Shown here in pieces: positions 21,738-31,207 of a stretch of 64,000 nucleotides of DNA. Within the stretch, counting starts at the first letter, position 1. Every line of letters starts with the position of its first letter. Below the pieces are notes generated by a model. It was not told where the DNA came from. It saw nothing but the letters and a program-made list of their open reading frames with translations, and did not search any database. Position numbers and translations under genes: made by a program. Source of the stretch: Paenibacillus sp. BIC5C1 (GTDB taxonomy: Bacteria; Bacillota; Bacilli; Paenibacillales; Paenibacillaceae); contig NZ_CP135922.1 of the NCBI RefSeq assembly GCF_032399705.1, positions 5,642,001 to 5,706,000 on the forward strand, given 5' to 3'.

Positions 21738-22604
21738 CTACAACTTATCCGTGTCTTGTTTGAAATAAGAACCGATGATTCGCTGCTCAGGCAAAACGGC
21801 CATGATTCTCCCCTGTCTATTCATCACATATATCATATGGTATCTTTCTCTCTTTAATAGACGCAAAATAGTCTCCAAAGGTTTCGCCGGAAATGAGATA
21901 ATCGGCTGCGCCAAACTGCCTGTAGCTGCATGACGGGTGAATGCACTTTCACGATTCATCAGAAACCGTATAAACCGGTATGGGATATTTCGGTAATCAG
22001 TCAAATTGGAATAGAACAGAAAAATTCCGACCAATAGAATATTTAAAGGTAGCCCATAATCACCGGTAAACCAGCGACCGATGGCAACCAAGATAACCCC
22101 TGCGCTACACAGAATGCTGATTCTGTAAGTCCAAATCAATGTCGTATAGTAGGGAGCAGCAAGACTAACGAGTGCCTGTACAATTTTACCACCATCCAGC
22201 GGCAACACGGGTAGCAGGTTAAATAGGGCAATCAGCAGATTCCCCTGTATAATATAATCCAAAAACAGCGGGTCTCCCAGGTTCCCATACTTCAGCAACA
22301 ATACGACTCCTACCATGAGCATATTTTGAAAAGGACCTGCCAAAGCGATAATGATCTCCCGGCGGGCTGTAATATTTCCGGCATCTTCAATAACGGCGAC
22401 ACCCCCAAAAGGAAGCATCTGTATCGAAAGGACACGGCAGCCCAGAAGGGCTGCCGCTGCAGCATGTCCACATTCATGAATAAAAACGATGGCGAACAAT
22501 GTGATGAGCTCAATAAAATTTCCAGTCAACAGGGAAGCCATCATGATAATCACAAAAAAAGGATGAAACGAGATACGCACACCCCATAACCTAATCAAGG
22601 GCAA
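21738..22604 (-). CDS. spoIVFB: SpoIVFB-like intramembrane metalloprotease (pro-sigma-K processing)
   Basis: Site-2 protease that cleaves pro-sigma-K in the mother cell when SpoIVFA/BofA inhibition is lifted. It has 288 residues and several membrane segments. The zinc motif is HECGH (H43, E44, H47) and the second motif NLLPVLPLDGGK carries D138. The C-terminal portion (about 215-285) resembles a CBS domain, as in the family. The frame overlaps the end of spoIVFA; a TTG at 22604 or 22598 is the likely start, with GGAAGTGG just upstream. Translational coupling to spoIVFA fits their joint complex. The exact start is uncertain. Confidence 0.9.
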   Translation of the reverse strand: MPLIRLWGVRISFHPFFVIIMMASLLTGNFIELITLFAIVFIHECGHAAAAALLGCRVLSIQMLPFGGVAVIEDAGNITARREIIIALAGPFQNMLMVGVVLLLKYGNLGDPLFLDYIIQGNLLIALFNLLPVLPLDGGKIVQALVSLAAPYYTTLIWTYRISILCSAGVILVAIGRWFTGDYGLPLNILLVGIFLFYSNLTDYRNIPYRFIRFLMNRESAFTRHAATGSLAQPIISFPAKPLETILRLLKRERYHMIYVMNRQGRIMAVLPEQRIIGSYFKQDTDKL

Positions 22605-23475
22605 CCACTTCCGCTGGGTCTACGTACTGCTCCCCCTCTTTTACAGCGAAATATAATGTGGCAGGTTGATCCTTTCCATTCTCCTTTAGGCTACCTACGG
22701 CGTCACCCGCTTCTACCCAATCATTCACCTGGACTTCACTCTCGTTCAAGCGTCCGTAAATGGCTGTGACTTGACCAGAGTGCTGGATTACAACCGTTGT
22801 CCCATTCTCCGGGTCATCCAATACTTGAAGTACTCGTCCGGCATCTGAACTGACAACTTGGACAAGTCCTGTACCTCCGGCTTCAGGAACAATTTCAATG
22901 CCTTTCATGCTCAGTGCAAAAGGCTGAACGACGGTTCCCGAAATCGGTTTGCCGAGCAGGTGTCGAATACCCGAGCCGTTCACAGCATCGGTGGTATGTC
23001 CGAGAACAGGCAGGAATGATGGTGTTCCACCAAAATGCCGTTCGTACCAGGCGGCGGCATAGGCAAAATCCATATCCCGATGCAGCACATCGGCGATCAC
23101 GGTTTTGGCAGGTGCCGTCCATGAAGTGTTCAACTGGAACAATCCCCAGACAGCGCCGAATAATAAAATGCTAACCACCGTTCGTTTCACGAATGACTTC
23201 ATCAGGTTGAAACGAGGATGGCCGCTAGGACCATAATGTCCGTTCTCTTTTTTCCACAGCCATTCCGGGTCTCTTTCCGGTTCCGCCAAAGAGGATCTGG
23301 CCGTTCGTAGATTATCTTGTATATCTATAGACGAGAACGGATTACGTTGCGTAGACGTACGCTTGTCGAATACCGAGCCCAATTCTCGCTTCTGCACAAT
23401 TTCTTCCGCAGCACCATCCATTAACCGCCGAATGCGCTCTTCTCTTCTCTGTTTGATCCTGAGTTTCGTATTCAT
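22591..23475 (-). CDS. spoIVFA: SpoIVFA-like inhibitor of pro-sigma-K processing (M23 fold)
   Basis: Holds SpoIVFB inactive at the outer forespore membrane until it is cut by SpoIVB. It has 294 residues: a basic cytoplasmic N-terminal region with Arg-rich RIKQRREERIRRLMDG, one membrane segment (about 120-140, VVSILLFGAVWGLFQL), and a C-terminal LytM/M23-type domain (about 195-290) that lacks an obvious complete zinc set and is probably non-enzymatic. The ATG at 23475 is preferred because GGGAGGAC lies before it; the frame is open to 23571. It overlaps spoIVFB by a few codons. No sigma-E promoter was confirmed. Confidence 0.9.
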   Translation of the reverse strand: MNTKLRIKQRREERIRRLMDGAAEEIVQKRELGSVFDKRTSTQRNPFSSIDIQDNLRTARSSLAEPERDPEWLWKKENGHYGPSGHPRFNLMKSFVKRTVVSILLFGAVWGLFQLNTSWTAPAKTVIADVLHRDMDFAYAAAWYERHFGGTPSFLPVLGHTTDAVNGSGIRHLLGKPISGTVVQPFALSMKGIEIVPEAGGTGLVQVVSSDAGRVLQVLDDPENGTTVVIQHSGQVTAIYGRLNESEVQVNDWVEAGDAVGSLKENGKDQPATLYFAVKEGEQYVDPAEVVALD

Positions 23476-23643
23476 GGAATGTCCTCCCGCCGAGGCTTGT
23501 TTACTACATCTTATGAGGGGCTCGTTCATAATATGAACAAGCTTCGGCGGGAAGCAAAAATAACCCCACAACGTGGAGTCCTATTGTAAAGCACATGCCC
23601 TGTTCTATACCCAAGCTCCTTAACTCAAAGGCTCCATAATATT

Positions 23644-23671
23644 CAAAAAGCCGGGCTTGAGGGCCACGGCT
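23644..23671 (-). terminator. Terminator after minD
   Basis: Stem AGCCG(T)GG...CCCGGCT with one bulged base, followed by TTTTTG on the minus strand, about 30 bp after the minD stop. Confidence 0.65.
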
Positions 23672-23702
23672 ATCATACATGAATGTGATGAAAAAGAGCG
23701 AG

Positions 23703-24497
23703 TTAACCCATTCCAAAAAACTTCTTAAAACGTGTGAAAGCACCTTTTTTTTGCTCCAATTGCATCAGAGGAACGGTATCTCCCAGAATACGACGGGCAA
23801 TATTACGATAGGCAATGGCCGCAAGTGAATCCGGATTCATTACTGTGGGCTCTCCCGAGTTGGCTGCCTTAATGACAAGTTCATCATCAGGAACAATCCC
23901 GATCAGATCAATATTAAGTACTTGTAAAATGCCGTCAATATCGAGCATGTCGCCTGATTTGACCATATTGTTGCGGATACGGTTCACAACCAATTTTGGT
24001 GATTGAATGTGCGAACTCTCCAGCAAACCAATGACACGGTCCGCATCACGCACAGCCGCATTTTCTGGTGTAGTGACCACAATCGCCTGGTCAGCTCCTG
24101 CAACCGCATTTTTGAACCCCTGCTCAATTCCGGCTGGACAATCAATAATGACGTATTCAAAATCTTTTTTCAATTCGAGAATAATGTCCTTCACCTGTTC
24201 TGGTGACACAGAGTTCTTATCTCTCGTTTGTGCTGCAGGCAGCATATATAATTCTTCGAAACGTTTATCTTTGACCAAAGCCTGATTCAGTCGGCAACGG
24301 CCGTCTGCAACGTCGCACAGATCATAAATGATCCGGTTTTCGAGTCCCATCACGACATCCAGATTGCGAAGGCCGATATCGGTATCTACCAGACAAACCT
24401 TTTTGCCGAGCAGCGCCAGCGCTGTCCCGATGTTTGCCGAGGTGGTTGTTTTACCCACGCCGCCTTTACCCGAAGTGATCACGATCGCCTCTCCCAT
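23703..24497 (-). CDS. minD: Septum site-determining ATPase MinD
   Basis: Membrane-binding ParA/MinD ATPase that recruits MinC to block division at the poles. It has 264 residues with the deviant Walker A GKGGVGKTTTSANI (about 10-23), the switch motif LVDTDIGLRNLD, and a C-terminal amphipathic membrane helix (GAFTRFKKFFGMG). It lies three bases after minC, so the two are coupled. No minE or divIVA is in the window. Confidence 0.97.
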   Translation of the reverse strand: MGEAIVITSGKGGVGKTTTSANIGTALALLGKKVCLVDTDIGLRNLDVVMGLENRIIYDLCDVADGRCRLNQALVKDKRFEELYMLPAAQTRDKNSVSPEQVKDIILELKKDFEYVIIDCPAGIEQGFKNAVAGADQAIVVTTPENAAVRDADRVIGLLESSHIQSPKLVVNRIRNNMVKSGDMLDIDGILQVLNIDLIGIVPDDELVIKAANSGEPTVMNPDSLAAIAYRNIARRILGDTVPLMQLEQKKGAFTRFKKFFGMG

Positions 24498-24500
24498 GAG

Positions 24501-25163
24501 CTACACTCCTTTAAACACATTAAAATCTCGGCGCAACCGAACGATATTGCTCATCTTGTCGATTTGCATCTGATTGTCCTGTAAATAAGCAAATTCCATA
24601 CCGGTCTCTCGGCTCTCCCACTCATCGGGAGGACGGCTGATGATATCAGCGATCCGCAGCTGCGTTGGTGCAAACACCGAAGCTGCAATGATCGAGTCCT
24701 CGTCCCCACCAATTCCAGCGTGAGCCATGCCTCTGAGTGAACCCAAAACATATATATCTCCGGTACACGTTACTGTGCCCCCCGGATTGATATCACCAAG
24801 AAACAGTAGATTCCCTTCATGATGAAGCACCTGACCCGAACGTACCATACCACACATGGTTACAATCGGCGGCGGCCCTTTAACCTCTGGTTTAAGGGCC
24901 GGTGAGTCTATGGAACGAATGAGCAAATTCCCCTTTTGTTTCAATATATCAAGAATTGCTTCTTTCTGGTCCTCCGTCACTTCCCGGTTGCCCAGTTTGA
25001 TATCCACATGAACTATCGGTCCGGTCAAAATATTTTGATGGCTGTGTTCCAGCTTATAGCGGAGCTCGTAGAGCAATTCCTCGAATTCACATTGATCGTC
25101 CAACAGGAAAACCAGGCCGTCTCGGATGCCTTTAATCGTTACGTGATTCGATTTTACCGTCAT
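24501..25163 (-). CDS. minC: Septum site-determining protein MinC
   Basis: FtsZ-polymerisation inhibitor. It has 220 residues: an N-terminal FtsZ-binding domain (about 1-100) and a C-terminal beta-helix (about 105-205) with the glycine-rich MinD-binding face (GDINPGGTVTCTGDIYVLG, RGMAHAG). It follows mreD by about 74 bp and precedes minD, as in B. subtilis mreBCD-minCD. Confidence 0.96.
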   Translation of the reverse strand: MTVKSNHVTIKGIRDGLVFLLDDQCEFEELLYELRYKLEHSHQNILTGPIVHVDIKLGNREVTEDQKEAILDILKQKGNLLIRSIDSPALKPEVKGPPPIVTMCGMVRSGQVLHHEGNLLFLGDINPGGTVTCTGDIYVLGSLRGMAHAGIGGDEDSIIAASVFAPTQLRIADIISRPPDEWESRETGMEFAYLQDNQMQIDKMSNIVRLRRDFNVFKGV

Positions 25164-25236
25164 AAGCCTGTCCCTCCCATCTCATTACATTTCGTGCCCG
25201 GGTCCCCAAGTTCCTGCTTCTCACTCCATAAATGTA

Positions 25237-25770
25237 TCAAGTAGCTTCTTGTGCTTTGCTCTTTCTCTTACCAATCCGCTCCAGTTGTTTCCGAAGAGGA
25301 ACATAAATGATCAGCGCAAACACAAAATGAATGAACAAATTGGGAATCATGTATTCAAGCAGTGCCCAGTCAAATGTCACATGATTGAGTTGGAAGAGCT
25401 TGTACAGAAAGAATAACATGGTGTCATTCAGCAGACTTCCCAAAAGGACGACGGAAACCATAACCGGCAGTGGTGCGCGTGGCGCTTGAAAAATAAGTCC
25501 CATCATATATGCCGATAATCCCATCGAGAATCCGTATGGTCCAATCATTTCGCCGTAAAATACGACATCGTGCAAGAGTCCAAATAATATGCCAAGCACC
25601 AACGCCGTGTGCCGATGATGATATACAGCAATAAACAAAATCACGATGTAGACCAGGTTCGCAGAAATACGCATTTGCCAGGCCGAAGGAATGAGCAGCG
25701 GAAGAATCGTTCCTTCAACAATGAACAAAACGAACAGTAACAGGAATAAGACTTGCTTGCGCGTTATCAT
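25237..25770 (-). CDS. mreD: Rod-shape protein MreD
   Basis: Integral membrane component of the elongation machinery. It has 177 residues with about five to six hydrophobic segments and a basic C-terminus (LRKQLERIGKRKSKAQ). The start codon overlaps the mreC stop by one base (TAATG), so it is coupled to mreC. Sequence conservation in MreD is low; the order mreB-mreC-mreD-minC makes the call firm. Confidence 0.93.
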   Translation of the reverse strand: MITRKQVLFLLLFVLFIVEGTILPLLIPSAWQMRISANLVYIVILFIAVYHHRHTALVLGILFGLLHDVVFYGEMIGPYGFSMGLSAYMMGLIFQAPRAPLPVMVSVVLLGSLLNDTMLFFLYKLFQLNHVTFDWALLEYMIPNLFIHFVFALIIYVPLRKQLERIGKRKSKAQEAT

Positions 25771-26642
25771 TATTCTTTTACCTCAGGTGGAATAATCACA
25801 ATCAGCTCTTTCCAGTCCAGAAAGCTTGCATAGGGCTCAATTGTAGCTGTTTTTGTTAAACCATATTCGCTTTTCTCGACACTCTTCACTTCACCAATCC
25901 GCATATACTTCGGAAAGTTATTGATAATTCCGGAGGAGATAATCTCATCGCCGGCTTTGATATTAGAATCCTCTGAAATCTTGGTCATCTTGAGCATTCC
26001 GGACTTCGGATCGTAACTTTCAATCATGCCAAACACTTTTTCTTTACCTACCGCTGTAGCCGCAATGGCATTGGAAGTAGGATCATTCGCATCCATGGAC
26101 GTTAACAGATTAACCGTTGACGTATATGAGCTGACATGACTGATCACGCCGACCAGCCCCTCTTGCGAAGTAACGGCCATCCCAGCCTTGATTCCCGCAT
26201 TTTCACCAATGTCGATATTAATCGTTCTGCTGTTGGGGTCTGAGTTGGCACTGATGACTTGAGCAATTCGTGAACCGTAGTTATATCGATTCTTTTGTTC
26301 CTCGGTAAAATTGAGAGCTTTCTGGAGCTGTTCATTTACCTGCTCCATATCATTGTACTTCAGCCGATCACGGGTATAGTGCCCCATCGCAATGCGTAGC
26401 TCTTCATTTTCTTGATACACCGTACGCATGTTCGCCAAATCTTTGAAAAAGCCCGCTACAGAAGAAGCGGGCTTATAAAATACGTATTGTACAAATCCGA
26501 CTGAATCCTTAAGGAATTTCTCCGGCCAGGATAGAGCGGTTCGCGGACCGAGCGTAAAGCCCATTAACGCGATAAATGTAACAAGGCCCACCAGCAAAAC
26601 AAAAAGTCTTTTGTTACCCAGCAGTTTAAACAGTTCGACCAC
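25770..26642 (-). CDS. mreC: Rod-shape protein MreC
   Basis: Bitopic scaffold linking MreB to the peptidoglycan synthases. It has 290 residues: one N-terminal membrane segment (about 9-28), a coiled-coil region (about 65-105) and two beta-barrel domains outside (with GENAGIKAGMAVTSQEGLVG and ISSGIINNFPKYMRIG). The start is a GTG. It is about 190 bp after mreB, with GC-rich inverted repeats in the gap that may form RNA structure. Confidence 0.95.
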   Translation of the reverse strand: MVELFKLLGNKRLFVLLVGLVTFIALMGFTLGPRTALSWPEKFLKDSVGFVQYVFYKPASSVAGFFKDLANMRTVYQENEELRIAMGHYTRDRLKYNDMEQVNEQLQKALNFTEEQKNRYNYGSRIAQVISANSDPNSRTINIDIGENAGIKAGMAVTSQEGLVGVISHVSSYTSTVNLLTSMDANDPTSNAIAATAVGKEKVFGMIESYDPKSGMLKMTKISEDSNIKAGDEIISSGIINNFPKYMRIGEVKSVEKSEYGLTKTATIEPYASFLDWKELIVIIPPEVKE

Positions 26643-26829
26643 CCTCTAACATCCATTATTCTCTTCCGAGCCATGCCCGGCGGGGAGACTGTCAGACTTA
26701 TAGTCCCATCGAGAATATCAGCCGATTCTCCCCGGGTATGCGGGTAATAGCTCTCCCGGGGTTAACCGGGTCCTCTTCGTTGATATCATGCCCTTGGCCG
26801 ATAAGTGAGCCAAGCATGGCATATATCCA

Positions 26830-27864
26830 TTAACGTTTGGAACGAACTGCCGAACTGCTTCTGCTCTTGAACAAATGAATATTTTCAAGCGCTTTACCTG
26901 TTCCGATCGCAACACAATCGAGCGGGTTCTCTGCTACGATCACAGGCATTCCTGTCTCACCAGCAAGCAGCTTGTCCAGATTGCGCAGCAATGCCCCACC
27001 ACCTGTGAGAACAATACCACGGTCCATAATATCCGCCGCCAGCTCAGGTGGACATTTCTCCAAGGTTACTTTTACAGCTTCAACAATGGCATTCACCGTA
27101 TCCGCCAGAGCTTCGCTGATTTCATCCGATGTAATCGTAATCGTCTTCGGCAGGCCTGTAACGAGGTCGCGTCCACGAATCTCCATAGTTTCCACTTGCT
27201 CAAGCGGCATAGCTGATCCGATATCCATTTTCAACTGCTCGGATGTACGTTCACCGATCATCAGATTATACTGGCGTTTGATGTATTGAATCACGGATTC
27301 ATCCATCTCGTCACCAGCAACACGAACCGAACGACTTGTTACAATCCCGCCAAGAGAGATGACAGCCACTTCCGTTGTACCGCCACCAATATCGACAACC
27401 ATACTACCCGTCGGTTCCCATACAGGCAGATCTGCACCGATTGCAGCTGCAAATGGCTCTTCGATCGTATAGGCTTCACGTGCTCCAGCCTGTTTGGTTG
27501 CATCTTCGACCGCGCGTTGTTCTACTGCAGTAATCCCGGATGGTACACATACCATCACGTTCGGATGACGTTGGAACATGGAGCGTTGTTTCTGCGCCTC
27601 ACGGATGAAATATTTGATCATCGTTGCCGTTGTATCAAAATCGGCAATAACGCCATCTTTCATTGGACGAATGGCACGAATGTTACCTGGTGTACGTCCA
27701 ATCATTTTTTTTGCGGCTTCCCCTACTGCCTCAATGCTTTTTGTATCTGTCCGTATAGCGACAACCGAAGGTTCGCGCACCACAATTCCTTTTCCACGTA
27801 CATAAACCAAAGTATTCGCTGTCCCCAAATCAATACCCAAATCTTTCGTAAAACCACCAAACAT
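26830..27864 (-). CDS. mreB: Rod-shape actin homologue MreB
   Basis: Actin-like ATPase that guides lateral wall synthesis. It has 344 residues. Phosphate 1 motif is [15 protein letters not shown] at the N-terminus, phosphate 2 is [18 protein letters not shown], and the adenosine motif is [15 protein letters not shown]. The ATG follows AAAAGGAG. The first gene of mreBCD-minCD, it lies about 195 bp after radC; two copies of ACAAATGC are seen in that gap. Confidence 0.97.
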   Translation of the reverse strand: MFGGFTKDLGIDLGTANTLVYVRGKGIVVREPSVVAIRTDTKSIEAVGEAAKKMIGRTPGNIRAIRPMKDGVIADFDTTATMIKYFIREAQKQRSMFQRHPNVMVCVPSGITAVEQRAVEDATKQAGAREAYTIEEPFAAAIGADLPVWEPTGSMVVDIGGGTTEVAVISLGGIVTSRSVRVAGDEMDESVIQYIKRQYNLMIGERTSEQLKMDIGSAMPLEQVETMEIRGRDLVTGLPKTITITSDEISEALADTVNAIVEAVKVTLEKCPPELAADIMDRGIVLTGGGALLRNLDKLLAGETGMPVIVAENPLDCVAIGTGKALENIHLFKSRSSSAVRSKR

Positions 27865-28058
27865 GACGTAATCTCCTTTTCTGCCTCATATAGCCGCCCC
27901 AGTGAATCAAGAGCGTTTCATTTTCATTCCCACCAAAATGGTGGAGCTAATATTCGCATTTGTTTTGTGTTGCATTTGTTTTGCAAAGTAAAGTGAACCT
28001 ATCTTCTACGGACAACGCCGTCAACATTCATAGGAAAACATCAACGCCAACCATTATA

Positions 28059-28748
28059 TTATACTAAGCCCTTCTCCTTCAAACTTACGTACGTTCCATC
28101 TCCGATAATAATGTGATCCAGCACGTCTATGCCTACAATTGCGCCGGCTTCGATCAGTCTTTTGGTTATTTGGATGTCCTCTGGACTAGGCGTAGGATCA
28201 CCACTGGGATGGTTGTGTGCGCACACAATAGAGGCGCTGCTGCATTTGATGGCAGCCCGGAACACTTCACGCGGATGTACAATCGAAGCGTTAAGGCTAC
28301 CCATGGAGAGTGTTTCCTGGGCAATAATGTGGTTTTTGCTATTCAGGAAAAGACACACAAAGTGTTCTTTCTGCAAGTAACGCAATTGTTCGGTAAGGAG
28401 GTCGGCCGCATCACGAGGGGTACGAATTGAAGTTGACTGTGTAAGTCTGCTCTTCGCAATTCGATGACCAAGCTCAATGCTGGCTTTCAGCTGTACAGCC
28501 TTGGCCATGCCGATTCCCTTCATCGCAGTCAGTTCTTCCAGGCTCAAATCCATCAACGAGCGAATTCCACCCGCTTCGGTGAGAATCCGTTGTGCCATAT
28601 GCACTGCGGATTCCTGTCTAGTACCTGTTCGAAGTAAGATCGCCAGCAATTCAGCATGGCTTAAGGCGCCCGCCCCGTATTCCATCATGCGTTCTCTCGG
28701 GCGTTCTTCCTGGGGGATGTCGCGCATCATATATTGAGGCGACTCCAT
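28059..28748 (-). CDS. radC: RadC-family JAMM-domain protein
   Basis: The RadC/UPF0758 family carries an N-terminal helix-hairpin-helix-like domain (about 1-95, with LTAMKGIGMAKAVQLKA) and a C-terminal JAMM metalloprotease fold with the zinc motif CAHNHPSGDPTPSPED. The 229-residue length is normal. Its biochemical function is unsettled; the old DNA-repair assignment is not supported. Position between maf and mreB is as in B. subtilis (ysxA). Confidence 0.93.
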   Translation of the reverse strand: MESPQYMMRDIPQEERPRERMMEYGAGALSHAELLAILLRTGTRQESAVHMAQRILTEAGGIRSLMDLSLEELTAMKGIGMAKAVQLKASIELGHRIAKSRLTQSTSIRTPRDAADLLTEQLRYLQKEHFVCLFLNSKNHIIAQETLSMGSLNASIVHPREVFRAAIKCSSASIVCAHNHPSGDPTPSPEDIQITKRLIEAGAIVGIDVLDHIIIGDGTYVSLKEKGLV

Positions 28749-28783
28749 ATGTTCCCTCTTTTCAGATCGTCAATTGCGGAATT

Positions 28784-29395
28784 TCATGTACGTGGCAGTA
28801 CATGTATGCCGAATCCATCCAGCATATCGCTAAGCAAAGACAACGGTAGGCCTACCACATTGAAATAACATCCTTCAACACGTTCTATCAATGAAGCACC
28901 AATGCCCTGAATGGCATATGATCCTGCCTTGTCCGCAGGCTCTCCAGTCTGAACATACGCACGAATCGTAGCTTCAGACAGTTCCTTCATTGTTACATCT
29001 GTCTGCCTATACTGAACCATGGATTGTCCATTACTTGCATCGATACAAGCTACTCCCGTGAAAACACGGTGTACACGCCCCTGTAGACGAGATAACATTC
29101 GTTCAGCGTCCGCTTCGTCTACGGGTTTACCAAGAATATCACCGTCCAGAACGACAACAGTGTCACTACCAACAATAACAGCATCCTGTTCACGGCCTTC
29201 CAGCCCGCGATAAACGGCAAGCGCCTTCCGCATCGCAAGCTCCTGTACCGTCTGTTCAGGAGTCCATTCCGGCGGTGTATCTTCATCGGCATGACTTGGT
29301 ATTACTTCAAAAGCTAGATGGAGTGATGCGATCAGTTCTTTACGCCGCGGCGAAGTGGAAGCCAGAATAATGCGACGCTGTTGTGTTTTATCCAA
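28784..29395 (-). CDS. maf: Maf nucleotide pyrophosphatase
   Basis: Hydrolyses non-canonical or d/UTP-type nucleotides; in B. subtilis linked to septation. It has 203 residues with the signature LASTSPRRKELIASL at the N-terminus, the catalytic region VGSDTVVVLDGDILGKP, and GSYAIQG further on. It precedes radC by 35 bp. Overexpression effects on division fit its place beside the mre and min genes. Confidence 0.95.
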   Translation of the reverse strand: MDKTQQRRIILASTSPRRKELIASLHLAFEVIPSHADEDTPPEWTPEQTVQELAMRKALAVYRGLEGREQDAVIVGSDTVVVLDGDILGKPVDEADAERMLSRLQGRVHRVFTGVACIDASNGQSMVQYRQTDVTMKELSEATIRAYVQTGEPADKAGSYAIQGIGASLIERVEGCYFNVVGLPLSLLSDMLDGFGIHVLPRT

Positions 29396-29488
29396 AATAA
29401 CCGGCCCCTTATGCTACGGCGACATCCTGTCGGATCACGCTAGTAGATATCATTTTTTTTAGTTTCTTCGTCAAAATTCGTCATACTC

Positions 29489-29731
29489 CTATAACCTGCG
29501 ATACAGCCATACAGCAGCAATAATACCGATCAGACTCAGGAGGCTCATTTGAAATTGAAGTGAAATATCATAACTGATAATATCCAGATCAGCCTGCGGC
29601 GACCAACGAATGGTCGTGGCTTTCGTTAGAAAGGCAACGGCCTTTACAGGCTGCAGTGCCTTGGCGATCCACGCACCGGCCAGCCAGCCGAGCAGCAGAA
29701 ACAGCAATAACATGCCGAAGTTTTTTTTCAT
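29489..29731 (-). CDS. Small membrane protein, DUF4321-like
   Basis: An 80-residue protein with an N-terminal membrane segment (about 5-25, LLLFLLLGWLAGAWIAKAL) and a second near the C-terminus (about 58-78, LLSLIGIIAAVWLYRRL), separated by an extracytoplasmic loop of about 30 residues. It resembles the DUF4321 family found beside maf in spore formers; that match is from memory of the pattern. The ATG at 29731 follows GAGGGAAG and is preferred over the frame start at 29767. No function is known. Confidence 0.75.
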   Translation of the reverse strand: MKKNFGMLLLFLLLGWLAGAWIAKALQPVKAVAFLTKATTIRWSPQADLDIISYDISLQFQMSLLSLIGIIAAVWLYRRL

Positions 29732-29876
29732 CGGTGATCTTCCCTCGCCATTTTTTGACACCCACATTATTATACGGGGTTTTGTACGTCAATACAAACA
29801 CAAATCCGGCAAGGGGAACTATTTCCAGTTCCTTGCCGGATAGGTATTTCAAGGCTGTGTTATGGGAAAGAGTTAA

Positions 29877-31088
29877 TTATTGTTTTATTGCTTCAAGCCA
29901 TTTTTTTTGCTGTAATACATATTCCATCAGATCGGACTGTACAGACCACATATGCACATTGGCCGGATTTTTGTTGTATTCGGCAATTGCCGTTACCGCA
30001 CTGGCCATCGATTTTTCCATCGCCGATACATAGGGTTGTACATCTGCACTCAGACCTGGTGCAATACTATTCAAACCGGTCAGCCAGAGCTGATGCTGGT
30101 TCTGTAATGAAGTCATCGTTTCGGTAGATACGGCTTCAGGAACAGACTGACCAAGTTGCTGGATTGAGAGGGTAGACAGTTGTTCAACTAAAGCCGATCC
30201 GCTTGCGAAGAAATGCTGCACATCTTCTGCTTTTCCGCCAAATACTGCCGGGTTCACTTCAGGATTGACAATTTCCTTAACGTACAGCTCCACACCTTCG
30301 GCCTTAAGCCTTGAGCTGAGCAGCTTTGCCTCCTCACGGTCAGCCGAAATGCCTGCATATACCCGATTACCATCCTCTGGATCGGAGCCTGCCGCAATGC
30401 CTGCCTGGGACAGCTCCACCTTCGCCTGTTCAGCACGTTCAGGAGAACTGAATACACCATATTGCAGTGCATAATAGCTGCCGCCTGTAGTTGTTGCCTG
30501 GAGCTGCTGTTCCGAACCCGCCACTCCCTCTTGACCTGTCACGGCCGATACCGCCTGATTGGCGGGAATCTTGCTCCCAGGATCTACAGCCCCTTCCCGA
30601 TTGAAAAAAGAAAGAATAACCATACCGAAGAGGGCCCCGGTTACAAGCGCACCCGTTACTGAACCAATCATTTTCCAGCCCTTTGGGGGGCGATTCCGCT
30701 TATAAGAGTAGTTTTCACTATCTGCAAGCCAATCGTGACCTCCATAATTCTCGTCCGATCTGTTCTCGTCCTCATCTCCCGGATACGCAGTAACATGATT
30801 ATAACTGTATCCAGGCTCATCGAGTTTCGAATCCTTGTCCGTTCTTTGGTAAGGTTCAGGTACAGTGGAGCCTGTTAGCATCGTCTCTCCCCAGTCACCG
30901 GGAATATCCTCTGGTGTCCATGAAGGCGTTGTATTCAGCAGCGTTGGTGTTGGTGTTGGTGTTGGCGTTGGACTGTGCGGAATTTCTTCACTCAAAGCTG
31001 CAAATGTGCTGGATGTGGGTATCCCCTTGTTTTCAGGCTTGTCCGACTCGTTATCCCCAAAGCGAAACGTCATTCTAGCATTGCTCAC
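29877..31088 (-). CDS. SpoIIB-like SPOR-domain membrane protein
   Basis: B. subtilis has spoIIB, a SPOR-domain protein of engulfment and septal thinning, at this place beside maf, and the architecture here agrees. It has 403 residues: a disordered cytoplasmic region (about 1-155) with an SPTPTPTPTPT tract, one membrane segment (about 175-200), and an extracytoplasmic part with a SPOR-type repeat (YYALQYGVFSSPERAEQAK, about 235-305) and a helical C-terminal region. The GTG at 31088 follows AAAGGAGAGG at seven bases. SPOR domains bind denuded septal glycan. I assign the position and domain with confidence but the orthology only tentatively. Confidence 0.72.
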   Translation of the reverse strand: MSNARMTFRFGDNESDKPENKGIPTSSTFAALSEEIPHSPTPTPTPTPTLLNTTPSWTPEDIPGDWGETMLTGSTVPEPYQRTDKDSKLDEPGYSYNHVTAYPGDEDENRSDENYGGHDWLADSENYSYKRNRPPKGWKMIGSVTGALVTGALFGMVILSFFNREGAVDPGSKIPANQAVSAVTGQEGVAGSEQQLQATTTGGSYYALQYGVFSSPERAEQAKVELSQAGIAAGSDPEDGNRVYAGISADREEAKLLSSRLKAEGVELYVKEIVNPEVNPAVFGGKAEDVQHFFASGSALVEQLSTLSIQQLGQSVPEAVSTETMTSLQNQHQLWLTGLNSIAPGLSADVQPYVSAMEKSMASAVTAIAEYNKNPANVHMWSVQSDLMEYVLQQKKWLEAIKQ

Positions 31089-31158
31089 CCCGTACCCTCT
31101 CCTTTGTCCCATTTATAACAGCTATATGCGGAGAGAATCTGAAACATTCCATTCATGC

Positions 31159-31196
31159 AAAAAAACCGCCTGCTTCGCAATGAAGTCAGACGGTTT
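31159..31196 (-). terminator. Terminator after murC
   Basis: AAACCGTCTGACTTC...GAAGCAGGCGGTTT followed by TTTTTG on the minus strand, just after the murC stop. Confidence 0.85.
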
Positions 31197-31207
31197 TACG
31201 ATTGTAA

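Noticed and set aside
22591..22604. Frameshift between spoIVFA and spoIVFB
   Set aside because: The frames simply overlap by a few codons, as in many coupled gene pairs; both proteins are complete.
26643..26829. GC-rich inverted repeats between mreB and mreC considered as a terminator or riboswitch
   Set aside because: Several short hairpins are possible but none is followed by a T-run, and no known riboswitch signature was recognised.
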